From Anodontia alba (taxonomy: Eukaryota > Mollusca > Bivalvia > Lucinida > Lucinidae), in NCBI GenBank assembly GCA_964016985.1, contig OZ024828.1, positions 33,805,136 through 33,869,135 of the forward strand: 64,000 nucleotides of DNA, read 5' to 3'. Positions 32,531-42,789 of this stretch are shown here, piece after piece. The notes beneath the pieces were generated by a model, which had not been told where the DNA came from, made no database searches, and saw only the letters and a list, made by a program, of their open reading frames with translations. Position numbers and translations under genes: made by a program. How positions within the stretch are numbered: position 1 is the stretch's first letter; the number at the start of each line of letters is the position of its first letter.

Positions 32531-33110
32531 CTGTACAAAAGTACACTACCCTTGCACTACCCCTGGCTTGGCATTGGTGGCATCAGGGTTAACAAAAATG
32601 TTAATGTTTAATGTCTAGTATTTTCTAAATCCTCTGATGGATTTAGTTTATATTTGGTCTGATTACAGATGTTGGTCCAAAATTTTATTTAGCACTTATG
32701 ATCCGCACTCCTGTTCATGACCTAGAGGTCACAGTCACAGGCTTTGAAATTTTAAGTTACAGTTTTGTGTCAAAGTTTTTAAGATCTGATCGACAAGTGC
32801 AAGTTCATGTGTGCTGTCCTGTCTAAAGCCACAGGCCTTATGTTATATGATTTTATCCTTAAAAGGCTTTCAGAATTTTCTTGCAGGTGAAATCCTCAAA
32901 TATTTTTTTTATTATTATTATTTTTCAAAGAAAGTGGTAGGTCTTGATATTTCAGAGGATTAACATACAATTTCAAGTCTTATTTTCACTGGAAAAAAGC
33001 AAAATAAAAGTAAGAAAAAATGATTACAGTAAATACCGTAAGATTTTGAACACTTCACTTCATGCTTTTAAATAAATTGGCCAAAATTTTGCTGTTTATG
33101 AGGTTGTTGC
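32530..33110. other. Mostly unassigned, D-type fragment near 32,900-33,020
   Basis: gtcttgatatttcagaggat and caatttcaagtcttattttc are remnants of a D-type palindrome. The remainder is unassigned. Confidence 0.35.
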
Positions 33111-33130
33111 TTTAAATACTTAATGGAATG

Positions 33131-33199
33131 ACAAACATTGTGGACCCTGATCAGACTGCTCCTGAAGGAGCAGTCTGATCTGGGTCTGCACTGTTTGCA
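33131..33199. repeat. Family E hairpin, inner stem perfect
   Basis: gatcagactgctcctg and its exact complement meet at 33149-33180. Outer arms caaacattgtggaccc and gggtctgcactgtttg. Confidence 0.8.
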
Positions 33200-33680
33200 T
33201 ATGTCATTTTGTCAGAAACTTTGATGTACAAAATTTTACAGCATTTACTGTAAGAATGTCATCAGCAGCTGCTGTGACTGGTACGTTAAAGGTTAGTTTA
33301 TGTACGCTGATGATAACCCCAAACAACTGCTGTTATTAAGCTATTAATACTCTTTTTGCCTGTTTATACAAACAGTTATGACAGATTTGGAATCTTGACA
33401 GGTAATGGAGGATTCAGCAAGAATTTGATCTGGCCTTCTGTCAGCTTTTATCTTTCTCATCAATTTAGTGGTCCATCCTGTTTCCCTAATATTTCTAGAC
33501 AGTTCGACAGAAGAAACATGCTCTTAACTTAGCACCCTGCATAACACCTTAAATATTAACATATGTACTCTCCAGTAATGCACCCAGTGTTTTTCATTTC
33601 TTGAGATTTTTAATGGGTATTATCTCTTGGAGGAGTCCAGTTTTATTGTCTGACATAACTGCAGCAGACAATTCACTTGA

Positions 33681-34022
33681 ACCGACATTGTGGCTCAGTG
33701 GTAGAGTGTCCGCTTTGTGACCAGGAGGTTGCGGGTTCGATCCCCAGCCAGGTCATACCAAAGACTTTAAAAATGGTACTAGCTGCTCTTTCGCTTGGCA
33801 CTCAGCATTAAGGAAGTAGAACTAGGAATCAGAACTGGTCAGCTCAGTGACAGTATAATATGAATGGGTGCGATATCATGTCAAAGTGTCTTGGGTGTGA
33901 TATTTCAGTGAGGCAGCACTCTAAAAGTGAGCATTGAGTTCCCTGCCACATCCAGACACCGTCGCGATATGACTGAAAGATTGTTGAAAGCGACGTTAAG
34001 CCCAAATCAAACAAACAAACAA
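33681..34022 (+). mobile_element. tRNA-derived SINE, family S2
   Basis: Box A tggctcagtgg and box B ggttcgatccc (exact consensus) form a tRNA-like head. The 3' body carries gaaagattgttgaaagcgac and the tail is (caaa)n. The 13-bp duplication acaattcacttga / acaattcacatga (one mismatch) is at 33668-33680 and 34023-34035. It resembles the tRNA-headed SINEs widespread in molluscs. It sits inside a D-family MITE, whose remainder continues to about 34,100. Confidence 0.9.
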
Positions 34023-34119
34023 ACAATTCACATGAATTGCCAGGCCTTATATTTCACCAAAAAATAATAAAAAAGAATAATGCTACAATTTTGAATGGCA
34101 TTTTTTTTATAAAAGCATG

Positions 34120-34205
34120 ATTATTATACAGTCAGACCTGCCTTAAAGGCCACCTGTATTAAGCAATCACCTGTCTTAAAAGGCCATTAATAGAATAACA
34201 ATAAA
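34120..34205 (+). repeat. MITE terminal fragment (tacagtcagacctgcc)
   Basis: tacagtcagacctgccttaa followed by aggccacctgtattaagc looks like the end of a short inverted-repeat element. No partner end was found nearby. Confidence 0.35.
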
Positions 34206-34439
34206 GAAATTATCTAGATTTATGCTTTGTACACAGAAATGGTAGAGCGGGGGAAGTTAAATCAGCAGTTAGTAGTTAGTGCTTCTGACCTTGGATCTTG
34301 AGGTCTTGAAAATCACTGAATCTACTAGCCCATGGTTGAGCAACATTCTGTTTCAAAATAAAACCAGATGAGCTCAGTAATCCAAAAGACATAAGTCTAG
34401 ATAAAAGTGGGTATTAGGTAAATAGTTTTCTTATTTCTC

Positions 34440-34565
34440 AGCGAAAATATATGTTGTGGGTACTCATTCTAATGAGTACCCACAACTTATATTTTCATCG
34501 AGAAATAAGCAAAGGGGCTTCTAATGAGTACCCACAGTGTATATTTTCATTGAGAAATAAGAAAA
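34440..34565. repeat. Family C hairpin with duplicated right arm
   Basis: atatgttgtgggtactcatt pairs with aatgagtacccacaacttat. A second right arm, ctaatgagtacccacagtgt, follows with its own gagaaataag. Confidence 0.75.
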
Positions 34566-34746
34566 ATATAGATACCTTTTAGTTGAAAAAAGCACCGCAA
34601 AAGCAGCAGAAAATATGAACACTCTAAAGTGCTGCATGGGGTTCTGTTTTACATTGCCACACAGTGTAAAAAAAAAACAACGATAAATAGGTCCATTTTA
34701 CTACTTGTTGATGTGTCGTAAGGTGATGAATGGATGAATGAGTGGG

Positions 34747-34812
34747 AAATGGTGAAGACACTGATCAGAGGCAGCACTCTGCAGTGTCTGATCTGGGTCT
34801 GCACTATTTACT
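34747..34812. repeat. Family E hairpin
   Basis: aagacactgatcagaggcag and cagtgtctgatctgggtctg-type arms, loop actctgc. Confidence 0.55.
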
Positions 34813-34838
34813 CAGTCCTTTTTGTCCAGTACTTTGCA

Positions 34839-35066
34839 TTAACCCATTGTAGTCAGGAGACCCGTAAAAGGGTAACTGGCAAACAGTGCAGACCCAGATC
34901 AGACGCCACATTCTGCGGCGTCTGATCAGGGTCTCCACTGATTACAAACAATTTAGCCATTTTTCTCTTTGAATATGTAAATGTCATAGCCGGACGTAAC
35001 TAAAATTGAAATTTGACTCTTCCAATATATAGTGTGGGAGAGTCTATTCAGTGTACAATGGATTAA
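34839..35066 (+). mobile_element. M3 MITE, best preserved copy
   Basis: TTAACCCATTGTAGTCAGGA … gtgtacaatggattaa. E-type hairpin gcaaacagtgcagacccaga with the perfect centre gacgccacattctgcggcgtc. It also has catagccggacgtaacta and cttccaatatatagtgtggg. The repeat is well bounded and non-coding. Confidence 0.87.
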
Positions 35067-35304
35067 TTTGATAGTGTGCTTGCAGAGCAGTAGTATGTAG
35101 AAAGACAAATCTGGCAACAGAATGGGTTTAATCAGCCCTCAGTGGTCTCCCTTGGCTTACTATTTTTAGCATTTACTGAGCAAGACCTGCTACTGTATTT
35201 ACCAAAATATTGGTACACCTTACCTTCTTACCATACTTGTTCTAAAATTTGAAATAGTCCATTTTACTACCTGTTGATGTGTCTAAAATATTGCTAAATG
35301 CATG

Positions 35305-35383
35305 GCAAACAGTGTAGATCCTGACCAAATGCAGCATTCTGCAGTGTGTAATGCAGCATCTGATCTGGCTGTACTCTGTTTGC
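35305..35383. repeat. Family E hairpin
   Basis: gcaaacagtgtagatcctga and the arm near ctgatctggctgtactctgt. The loop contains a small duplication (tgcagcattctgcagtgtgtaatgcagc). Confidence 0.55.
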
Positions 35384-35447
35384 CAAGGCCTATCTCTCCG
35401 AATATTTAAGATCATTATATGCTACCATATTTATCCTAAGTGTTGGG

Positions 35448-35757
35448 TTGGTTGGGTTGGCGTTTAATGGCCTAGTAAACAGTATTAGGGTCATATCAAG
35501 CAGGTCAGTATAGTTAACTACACTTTTCTCCTGGGCAGGCTTAATCCTCTAAGCGGTTAACCAGTACTTGTGCACATTTTTTTGCCAGAAACTGTCACCA
35601 GTTCTGCCCTTTTTAATCACTTGAAGGGAGAGAATGACTGTAGAAAATAGTTCATGGTCAGTCCCCACTAAGAATGTTTCCGTACCTGGCGCTCATCAAA
35701 CCCGTGAGCTCCTGATCACCAGTTAGAGTGCATACAACTGAGCTACTGAGGCCATCA
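35448..35757 (-). mobile_element. tRNA-derived SINE, family S1, minus orientation
   Basis: Same body as 4918-5226 in complement. Tail (ttgg)n at the left, tRNA-like head at the right. Flanked by cctaagtgttggg (35435-35447) and cccaagtattggg (35758-35770), a 13-bp duplication with two changes. Confidence 0.87.
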
Positions 35758-35784
35758 CCCAAGTATTGGGACAGTTAGGCCTAT

Positions 35785-36033
35785 GCAAACAGTGTAGACC
35801 CAGATCAGATGTCACATTATATGGCATCTGATAGTCTATGCCATTTTTTACTCTTTCAGCAGTTTTTAAACATATCAACAGGTAGTGAAATGGACAGTAA
35901 GTCCGACTTGGCTCTTTCACTGCCATAGGCGATAATAATAGGCTTTTGCAAACAGTGTAGATCCAGATGAGATCACTCATTATGAACGAGATGGCTCATA
36001 ATGAGCCATCTCATCAGAATCTACTCTGTTTGA
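35785..36033. repeat. Two family E hairpins in tandem
   Basis: The first (35785-35845) has gcaaacagtgtagacccaga but a broken right arm. The second (35947-36033) has ttgcaaacagtgtagatcca and the inner stem gatcactcattatgaacgag / atggctcataatgagccatc. Confidence 0.55.
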
Positions 36034-36235
36034 CATTCATCTTTCAGCTTTACATATAAACTTCTTTCCATTGGTTAGTTTGTTTAAAACAAAAAGCAAA
36101 TGACAAATGTGGTCTGAAATTTGGCACCAGAAGAGTTAATTAAATGAAGTTTTTGGACAGATATGCTAAGGACTTAAGCATATAGCTCCAGATAAGGTAC
36201 TTTTTTTCAAGCAAAAAGTATTGATTTTTTTTTTT

Positions 36236-36370
36236 TTTAAATTTTTTCATGAAAACATACATTGTGGATACTCATTAGATTTGTGTCTCAGTGAGGCACT
36301 TCTAATAAGTACAGTGAGGCACTTCTAATGAGTACCCACAACATATATTTTTGTGTTGAAGTAAGAAAAT
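36236..36370. repeat. Family C hairpin with duplicated loop arm
   Basis: aaaacatacattgtggatac and gtacccacaacatatatttt. The segment cagtgaggcacttctaat occurs twice in direct order. Confidence 0.65.
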
Positions 36371-36379
36371 TATTTCTAA

Positions 36380-36541
36380 GATGTAACTTTCTTATCTCTG
36401 CTATTGTTACTTAGGCTTAATACAGAACATTACCATAAAAATTCTAATTATTGCCCCGGGCATGATGTAACTTTCTTATCTCTGCTATGTTACTTAGGCT
36501 AAATACAGAACATTACCATAAAAATTCTAATTATTGCCCGG
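36380..36541 (+). repeat. About 80-bp direct tandem duplication
   Basis: gatgtaactttcttatctct … ctaattattgccc occurs twice in a row (36380-36462, 36464-36540). It lies at the left border of repeat H copy 2. Confidence 0.8.
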
Positions 36542-37500
36542 GAATTTATTAGAATCATTATCTTTTGCAGGCTTTCAAGCAGGCCCTACTTTTCCTACTA
36601 TTCCTACTTTTCCCTACTTTATTTTTGTGCTCCTACTTTTCCCTACTTTTTTCTGGAAATGCCCTACTATTCCTACTTTTTAGTCCAAAAATGTTTGAAG
36701 TGACCAAAAATTGTAATTTTTTCCACGCTGTCTTTGCTGGCTCGCAGTTTCTAAAAATTAGATCAACTTAATCTGAGCAGCCACGATGCAGAAGTTCATA
36801 AAATAATTTTACTTCAGTTGTAACTTTTTTTGGAACATTTATTTTGATATTTCCTTTCCCTGGTAATGCAGTGTTATTGTTCAGTGAAAACTTTGCTTGC
36901 TTAGTATATCTTTTTCTAAATCTTAAAACTCTCAGAACATCCCTACTATCCCTACTTTTCGTGATAAAAATTCCATCTTTTACCCTACTTTTTCAAAACT
37001 TTGAGCCCTACTTTATCCCTACTTTTTTGATGGAGGGCACTTGAAAGCCTGCTTTTGTAAAGAGGGAGACTGGCATTTATTAGAGGCTACAGTGTTTGAG
37101 AACTAGGAAAAACTTTGAAATATTCAAGTTTTCCTCCTGATGACCACCCTATTGATATCGAAAATGGAAGTATAGACCAGCCTTACAATGGACATGTTAA
37201 ATATTGACTACAAAAAAACAATTTGGTCTCTCTAGGAGAATCTTAGTACCTGGTCGAGGACTAGAAACCCCATGTTCATATCTTTTATTTGTACCATTGC
37301 AAGAGGGAAAAAGGGACTTGTTTGTTTGATTATTAAACAGTGGAATAGGAAACCAACTGCATGAGGTAGTAGCAATATTTTTTTTTTCTAAATTGACTGG
37401 TGGGCATTTAGTAGAGGCTTGTGTTTCCAAGAAAAATGAAAATCACTGATTTTCAAGCCCAGGTTGGGGAAGGGCATTTATTAGAATTTTTATGATATAA
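36505..37500 (+). repeat. Dispersed repeat H, copy 2
   Basis: Matches 6545-8165 without the M1 and T2 insertions found there, but is split at 36,568 by a CAGGC-ended element. No coding potential. Confidence 0.7.
36568..37051 (+). mobile_element. CAGGC-ended DNA transposon derivative rich in 'ccctactttt'
   Basis: Inverted ends caggctttcaag and cttgaaagcctg (12 bp). The interior repeats ccctacttttcctactattc-type words on both flanks. Adjoining cttttg occurs on both sides (36562-36567, 37052-37057), and repeat H copy 1 has the empty form tatctttcgtaaag at 6591. The ends suggest hAT-like, but a 6-bp duplication is atypical. No transposase. Confidence 0.72.
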
Positions 37501-37640
37501 AGCATTTTGTTCACATTCTTGTTTTGAGATGACCCACCCCTGGATGTCATACATATTTGAACAGTTAGTGTCAGCCACCAGCAAAGGAAACACTTTTTGT
37601 TGTCTTCTGACAATTCTTGTTACCAATGCAGACAACATTC

Positions 37641-37757
37641 TTAACTCTTATCATGCTGAATAAATTAAAATGCCACGCCCATTTCAAAGTTGTCAGCCAA
37701 TCAGGTTGATCCAGGTTGTTGATACATATTCACATACTTGCTGACAAAGAGTGCATG
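37641..37757 (-). mobile_element. M1 MITE, truncated
   Basis: TTAACTCTTATCATGCTGAA through ttcacatacttgctgacaaa, then the similarity ends before the hairpin core. Confidence 0.7.
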
Positions 37758-37759
37758 TT

Positions 37760-37960
37760 TTGATATAAAGTTCATTTTCTCATGTTGTGAATCCTACAAT
37801 AGTGTCACTTAATGCAAATTGTAGCAGATGACATCCTCAGATTTTTTTTTTTTCAGATAAAATAAGACATTAGAAATGCTATAAAGCCTTATTTTCACTG
37901 AAAAAGTAATATAATAAAAAAAAAATATATACATGGGTACTGCTGTTGCGATTGAGCTTA
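37760..37960. mobile_element. D-family MITE, diverged
   Basis: gcaaattgtagcagatgaca left, gctgttgcgattgagcttaa right, core aataagacat / aaagccttattttcactg. Confidence 0.5.
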
Positions 37961-38221
37961 ATTTTTATGCAAGGCACAGTAGGCTACAGTAATTAGTTGA
38001 AATATAATTATTATTGGAATATTTTACCGTGTTGTCCATAAATTGTCAGACACTTCTTTCCATACAAGTCCATTTGACTACCTGGTAATATGTTTGAAAA
38101 GTGCTGGGTCTAGATCCAGATTAAACTGGCTTTTTTGTACAGTTTGATTTGGTGTAACACTTTTCTCAGACATATAACTGTCTGAACATTTAGGGAGATA
38201 TGATAACTTTGTCATAGCTCT

Positions 38222-38345
38222 TCATAATGTGCTTTTTTCAACCCAAAAGTATCTATATTTTTCTTGTTTCATGACAAAAACATATGTTGTGGGTACTCAT
38301 TAGAAGTGCCTCAATGATGTTTTCATCGAGAAATAAGAGTGATAC
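38222..38345. repeat. Family C hairpin, right arm deleted
   Basis: aaaaacatatgttgtgggta ctcattagaagtgcctc, then the loop jumps straight to gttttcatcgagaaataag. Followed by tagagcgggggaagttaa, also seen at 34.25 kb. Confidence 0.6.
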
Positions 38346-38439
38346 CCACTCATTCTTATCTAGACATGCTTTATTCACAGAAGGGGTAGAGCGGGGGAAG
38401 TTAAGTCAGCAGTTAGTACTTAGTGCTTCTGACTTCAGC

Positions 38440-38900
38440 TCATGTCTGTATTGTGCTTACATATAGGGCAGTCCCATTATAAGGCTACTCCTTATTACTG
38501 ATACATAGTTTTTTTTATAATTCCAGCTCCTTATCTTTATACACATTAAAATTTTCGAGCAATTTGATTGGTTGAAGGAAAAGTTTTACACTTGAGTAAA
38601 GTCTGCCGCAGGAATCCATCAGATCTGTTGCCCATCCACATATATTTTTTGACAACATTTTGATGACAAAGTTGGAATTACAAGGAATGAATTATTGATG
38701 TATACACTCCACAAAGCACTCACAATACCTTTCAGGCTTTATTCAGTTTGTTAGTGATTTGCTAAAGTTTAATTTACACATAGTTAAAATCCACAAAAAT
38801 AAAATTCATTCCTATAATAACACAGTCATATGATGGTTCTCAAATATCATTTTTTTTCTTATATCATGGTCCATTTCTATGAATCCCAAACATAGCATTA
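38440..38900. other. Unassigned AT-rich spacer
   Basis: No gene or repeat family recognised. Confidence 0.3.
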
Positions 38901-38907
38901 TACAGGG

Positions 38908-39020
38908 ACTGCAGTGCATGTTGTGGGTACTCATACTTACATATGTTGTGGGCACTTCTAATGATTACCTGTAACACATGTTTTTGTGGACAAATAAGAA
39001 AAAGTATGAACACTTTAGTT
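38908..39020. repeat. Family C hairpin, rearranged
   Basis: tgcatgttgtgggtactcat, then acatatgttgtgggcacttc, then gattacctgtaacacatgtt and gacaaataagaaaaa. Confidence 0.5.
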
Positions 39021-39121
39021 TGAAAACAAAAAGTGTGCCTTGTCAGGAGCTATGCGAACCATTCATTTCTCAAGATAAATATAATACTTGGATCACTGAT
39101 GATCACTGTGATCCCTCTCAC

Positions 39122-39217
39122 CTGTGAATCCTGTCTTGTTCATGTTCTTTGCGAACAGGAATGTACCCATTACTGGAGCACATGGGAGCACCACAAGAAC
39201 AGTGAACACGAGTCATT
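39122..39217 (-). CDS. Candidate internal exon of a second minus-strand gene
   Basis: Minus strand: ttaattatcag precedes and gtgagaggg follows, both good signals. Length 96 nt, phase 1 to 2. The open frame reads MTRVHCSCGAPMCSSNGY, then IPVRKEHEQDRIH. Three closely spaced cysteines suggest an extracellular segment; no domain recognised. Its end phase does not fit the 28.0-kb exon, so it is not joined to it here. Confidence 0.27.
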
Positions 39218-39399
39218 CTGATAATTAAATCAGTAGTCCCGTACCAGCAGGATGATCATTATGGCTTCCATTGCAGCTTCTGGTGATGGTGCCTAAAATA
39301 AATCATGAAAACAAACATATTTAGAATATTATATTTGACTTAATATTTAGTTTACCAACAATTCCAACAAAATGGAATTGGAATTATATTATACAAATG

Positions 39400-39620
39400 A
39401 TTAAGACCCAGACCAGCCTGCTCAAATGATCAGCAGTGTTTTCTTCTCTGATTTATAATAATGGAGGCACAGCATTTTGCACAAGGTTGCATGCGCGTCC
39501 AATGAAGACTGAGATGTACCGATCAGTCTTCACTTTCCACCTGAAGATGCTTTGGAACATTGGCTTCCCGCAGAGTGCCCTGCAAAAACTCGGATCAGAC
39601 TGTGTGGATGTGTAGGCTGA
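39400..39620. repeat. Family J palindromic repeat
   Basis: aatgaagactgagatgtacc and gatcagtcttcactttccac, with tgctcaaatgatcagc. Related pieces are at 42.6 and 50.5 kb. Confidence 0.4.
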
Positions 39621-39881
39621 TCTTAGTCTTATGCAATTTTATAAAATCTGCTGTGCCCTGGGTCAGTAAACTTTAATTGTCACTTTTCTGCTGAGTCTTT
39701 TCACAGTATAAGTAGTGAAGAATCATGTGGTATCTATGATATGATGCATCGTTATTGTTATGGCATTTTGGGCTCGGTCTCAGATCATGCATACTATTGA
39801 CCTTATTACCACACTGTGTACTTAGGCCTCTCAAAATTATTGAAAAACTTGAGTAAAATATCCACCTAATAAGGGCACACT

Positions 39882-40091
39882 TTAATCCTTGTCATGCTGA
39901 ATAAATTAAGATGCCATGCCCACTTCTAATTTTCAGCCAGTCAGATTACTTGATCCAGATTTTTTTATATAAATTCACATACTTAATGGCAAACACTGCA
40001 GATCCCAAATCAGTTGGCAGAAGCCAACTGATCTGGATCTACATTGTTTGCAAATGCAGGGTTTATCCGGGTTCAGCAGGACAAGGGTTAA
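39882..40091 (-). mobile_element. M1 MITE inserted in a dispersed repeat
   Basis: TTAATCCTTGTCATGCTGAA … atccgggttcagcaggacaa, TTAA at both ends. Flanks cctaataagggcacac and atcagcagagtacctcatga match 4,400-4,440, which lacks the insertion. Confidence 0.87.
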
Positions 40092-40127
40092 AGAAAAATC
40101 AGCAGAGTACCTCATGAGAAATGTATT

Positions 40128-40370
40128 TAACCCCTAAAACGCTAAGGAAACCTGCATCTGAAAATGTCATCTGTTTATGTCGTCTGCTGAATATTCTTGC
40201 AAACTTTTCAAACCTATTTTTGCATACCGGCAAACAGTATGGACCCAGATCAGACTGCTCCTAGAGGAGCAGTCTGATCTGGGTCCACACTGTTTGCAAA
40301 AATGACTTTTAAAATCACAAGCAGATGACAAAGCAGACGACTATTGTTGTGATTGGCGGTTTATTGCAAT
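40128..40370. mobile_element. Composite MITE: D-type arms, E-type core
   Basis: TTAA start, arms aaaatgtcatctgtttatgt and gcagatgacaaagcagacga. The centre (40230-40297) is a 68-bp near-perfect E hairpin (gcaaacagtatggacccaga, inner gactgctcctagaggagcagtc). Confidence 0.75.
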
Positions 40371-40394
40371 ATTTCTACTGATTGCTTTATGAAA

Positions 40395-40467
40395 GCATGT
40401 GTTTGTAGAAAAGTCTCGGATCAGGTACTGCATTCTTTGGCATCTGATCTAGGACCACACTGTTTGC
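40395..40467. repeat. Family E hairpin, diverged
   Basis: Right arm catctgatctaggaccacac tgtttgc is clear, the left arm (gtgtttgtagaaaagtctcg) is degraded. Confidence 0.45.
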
Positions 40468-40707
40468 TCATGCCAGTCTTTCAGAATGTTTAGACTAAAT
40501 ACAGTATGTCCATTATGGCGTTGATAATTGCAACATCGGTTTGCCTAAAATGTATTTCATCATTGTGCTAAGAACCAGTGCTACATCATTTTGTCTAAAA
40601 CAATTTTTCCCCTTTCTGTTAAGAAAGATTCCACTGTGATTGCTACATCAGTAACCATTTGCCTAAAATTCATACCCCAAGTCATTCCACTACGATTGCT
40701 TCTTGAT

Positions 40708-40885
40708 TTAATGCTTACCACACTATGGGCAGATTCAGCAGAGGACAAATTGGTGATATTTTCATGCAAATTGTCTCCTGAGGAGACAATGTGCATGAAG
40801 AGTCAGATCCTGTTTTCTAGGAATAATAAGAAAAATATTTCAAAATGTCATCTACTGAAATTTTTATTTCCTCATACTATAATAT
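40708..40885. mobile_element. D-family MITE, core shortened
   Basis: cactatgggcagattcagca left, gtcatctactgaaattttta right. Centre tgcaaattgtctcctgaggagacaatgtgca. Confidence 0.65.
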
Positions 40886-40962
40886 TTACCCTAAATATTG
40901 GGACAACTTAACTATTTGTCCAAAAATTTGGACAATGCCGTTTTACTTCCTGCTGGATGAAT

Positions 40963-41029
40963 GGCAAATAGTGTAGACCCTGGTCAGATGCCTCGTTCTG
41001 TGGCATATGATCAGTCTGCACCATTTGCT
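40963..41029. repeat. Family E hairpin
   Basis: gcaaatagtgtagaccctgg and atgatcagtctgcaccattt. Confidence 0.5.
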
Positions 41030-41098
41030 CAGATCTGTCCATTTACTTGTATTTACCTTTAATATTGGGGCACCTTAACTCCTTGTCCTAAAATTTGA

Positions 41099-41402
41099 TT
41101 GATTGATTGAGTTGAGGTTTTATGGCCCAGTCAACCCATTGGAGTCATGCCGAGCATGGTCACTTTACCTAACCACACTTTTCCTGGGCAGTTTTAGTCC
41201 TCTAAGTGGTTAACCTGAGTACTTGTGCACATTCTTTTGCCAGAAACTGACAACTGCCCTTCTTGAATCAGTAGCAGGAAGAGAATGACTGTAGAAAATA
41301 TTTCATAATCAATCTCCATGAAAGAATGTTGCCGGACCCGGCGGGGATCAAACCCGCGACCTCGAGATCAATAGTCGAACGCACATCCGACAGAGCCACT
41401 GA
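41099..41402 (-). mobile_element. tRNA-derived SINE, family S1, minus orientation
   Basis: Complement carries box B ggtttgatccc and box A-like tggctctgtcgga. The tail (ttga)n is at the left. Perfect 13-bp duplication tcctaaaatttga at 41086-41098 and 41403-41415. Confidence 0.92.
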
Positions 41403-41466
41403 TCCTAAAATTTGAACAAGTCTATTTTAATTACTGCTGATGTGTTTAAAAACTACTGGATAAGTG

Positions 41467-41533
41467 GCAAACAGTGTTGACCATGATCAGATGCTGCATT
41501 CTGCGGCATCTGATCTGGGATTACACTTTTTGC
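41467..41533. repeat. Family E hairpin
   Basis: gcaaacagtgttgaccatga, centre gatgctgcattctgcggcatc. Confidence 0.65.
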
Positions 41534-41940
41534 TTAGGCCAGTCTGTCCCAATACTCATGTTTATTACGGTAACCATGATAGTTTTTTTTGCTGATGCCT
41601 TACATATAGAATCAAATTAGTAAACTAAAAGTCCCTGGTTGCAGGTTTATCAAGTTTTTGACAATATTTGTTTCAAATTGAGTTCATTGTAACTAGCAGT
41701 GAAGTTCCCCTGAGAGAATTCAAGTTAAGATGCTGAGACACACCGGTTATACATGTGAACTGGGAGTGAATATACTCCATGCCTTTAGAAAACTGACCTT
41801 TTACAAATACAAACTGGAAAACAGGCATGTTACAAAATATGAGCTGGAAAGACCAGATCAGCTTGCACAACCATTGTCTGGTGGGGATCTGCTCTTCACA
41901 TTACAAGAGTCAGTGTTATCATGTCTATTGCATAAACACT
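41534..41940. other. Unassigned, low-complexity-free segment
   Basis: Contains a plus-strand frame of about 80 codons (41700-41951) with no domain and a stop inside the adjoining MITE. No splice signals of note. Treated as non-coding. Confidence 0.3.
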
Positions 41941-42137
41941 TTAATGCTTAACATCTGGGTAAAAATTTCAGCAGACAACAATTTGAAATATTTGTCATAT
42001 TGTTTCCTAGAAAATAGACTACATTTCATGATTTGCATGAAATAAAAGAACTTATCTTCTGAGAAAAAAAAATCAAAAAAAAATCATCAATTTGTGGTCT
42101 GCTGTATGTGTTTTTGCCCTTAGAAGGGTAAAGGTTA
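41941..42137. mobile_element. D-family MITE, TTAA-bounded, core diverged
   Basis: ttaatgcttaacatctgggt left, gcccttagaagggtaaaggt right. atttgcatgaaat remains of the core. Confidence 0.65.
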
Positions 42138-42157
42138 AGATTTAGCGCTCTTTAGGT

Positions 42158-42371
42158 TTAACCCTTGTCCTGTTGAACCCGGCTATACCCTGCCTTTACA
42201 AACAGTGTAGATCCAGATCAGATGGCTTCTGAAGAAGCCAACTGATCTGGATCTGCACTGTTTGCCATTAAGTATGTGAATCTATATCAACAATCTGGAT
42301 CAAATAATCTGATTGGCTGGAAATTAGAAATGGGTGTGGCATATTAATTTATTCAGCAGGACAAGGATTAA
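42158..42371 (+). mobile_element. M1 MITE, full length
   Basis: TTAACCCTTGTCCTGTTGAA and ttcagcaggacaaggattaa, intact hairpin core and attggctggaaattagaaat. Confidence 0.87.
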
Positions 42372-42589
42372 ATCATCAGATGAAAATTAGGAATATTTTT
42401 CATATTTGTATTTGCTTTGGCCTGTCTGTCAGACTTTTTAGGAAAAATACTATGCACAATATCAATTTCTAATTTTATATCAAACTTCATTTATTTTAGA
42501 TAGGAAAGACAATGTTTTGGAGCTGTTTTTGATTGACAGTTTACTTCAATTTTAAGGATGCTAATTTAATTTGTCTTTAAAGAATGATC

Positions 42590-42780
42590 TTCAATTTGAG
42601 GAAATGTACCTTCTGACATATGCCCCCAGTGAAAAATCAAATCAGCCTGGGCATCTGCTCAGTCTGATCAGTTTTCCATTTCCATTTGAAGGAATTTTGC
42701 ATCCTTATCTACTCAAAATGAAAATGAAGATTCTGATCAGACTGCAGGAATATGAAGGGTGCACATGGTCTAAGTCTTAG
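42590..42780. repeat. Family J fragment
   Basis: acatatgcccccagtgaaaa and cagcctgggcatctgctcag resemble 50.50-50.56 kb. A 69-codon frame here is not supported. Confidence 0.35.
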
Positions 42781-42789
42781 ATGGATCCA

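Noticed and set aside
41700..41951. Plus-strand frame of about 80 codons near 41.8 kb
   Set aside because: No domain, no good splice sites, and the stop lies in the adjoining D-family MITE.
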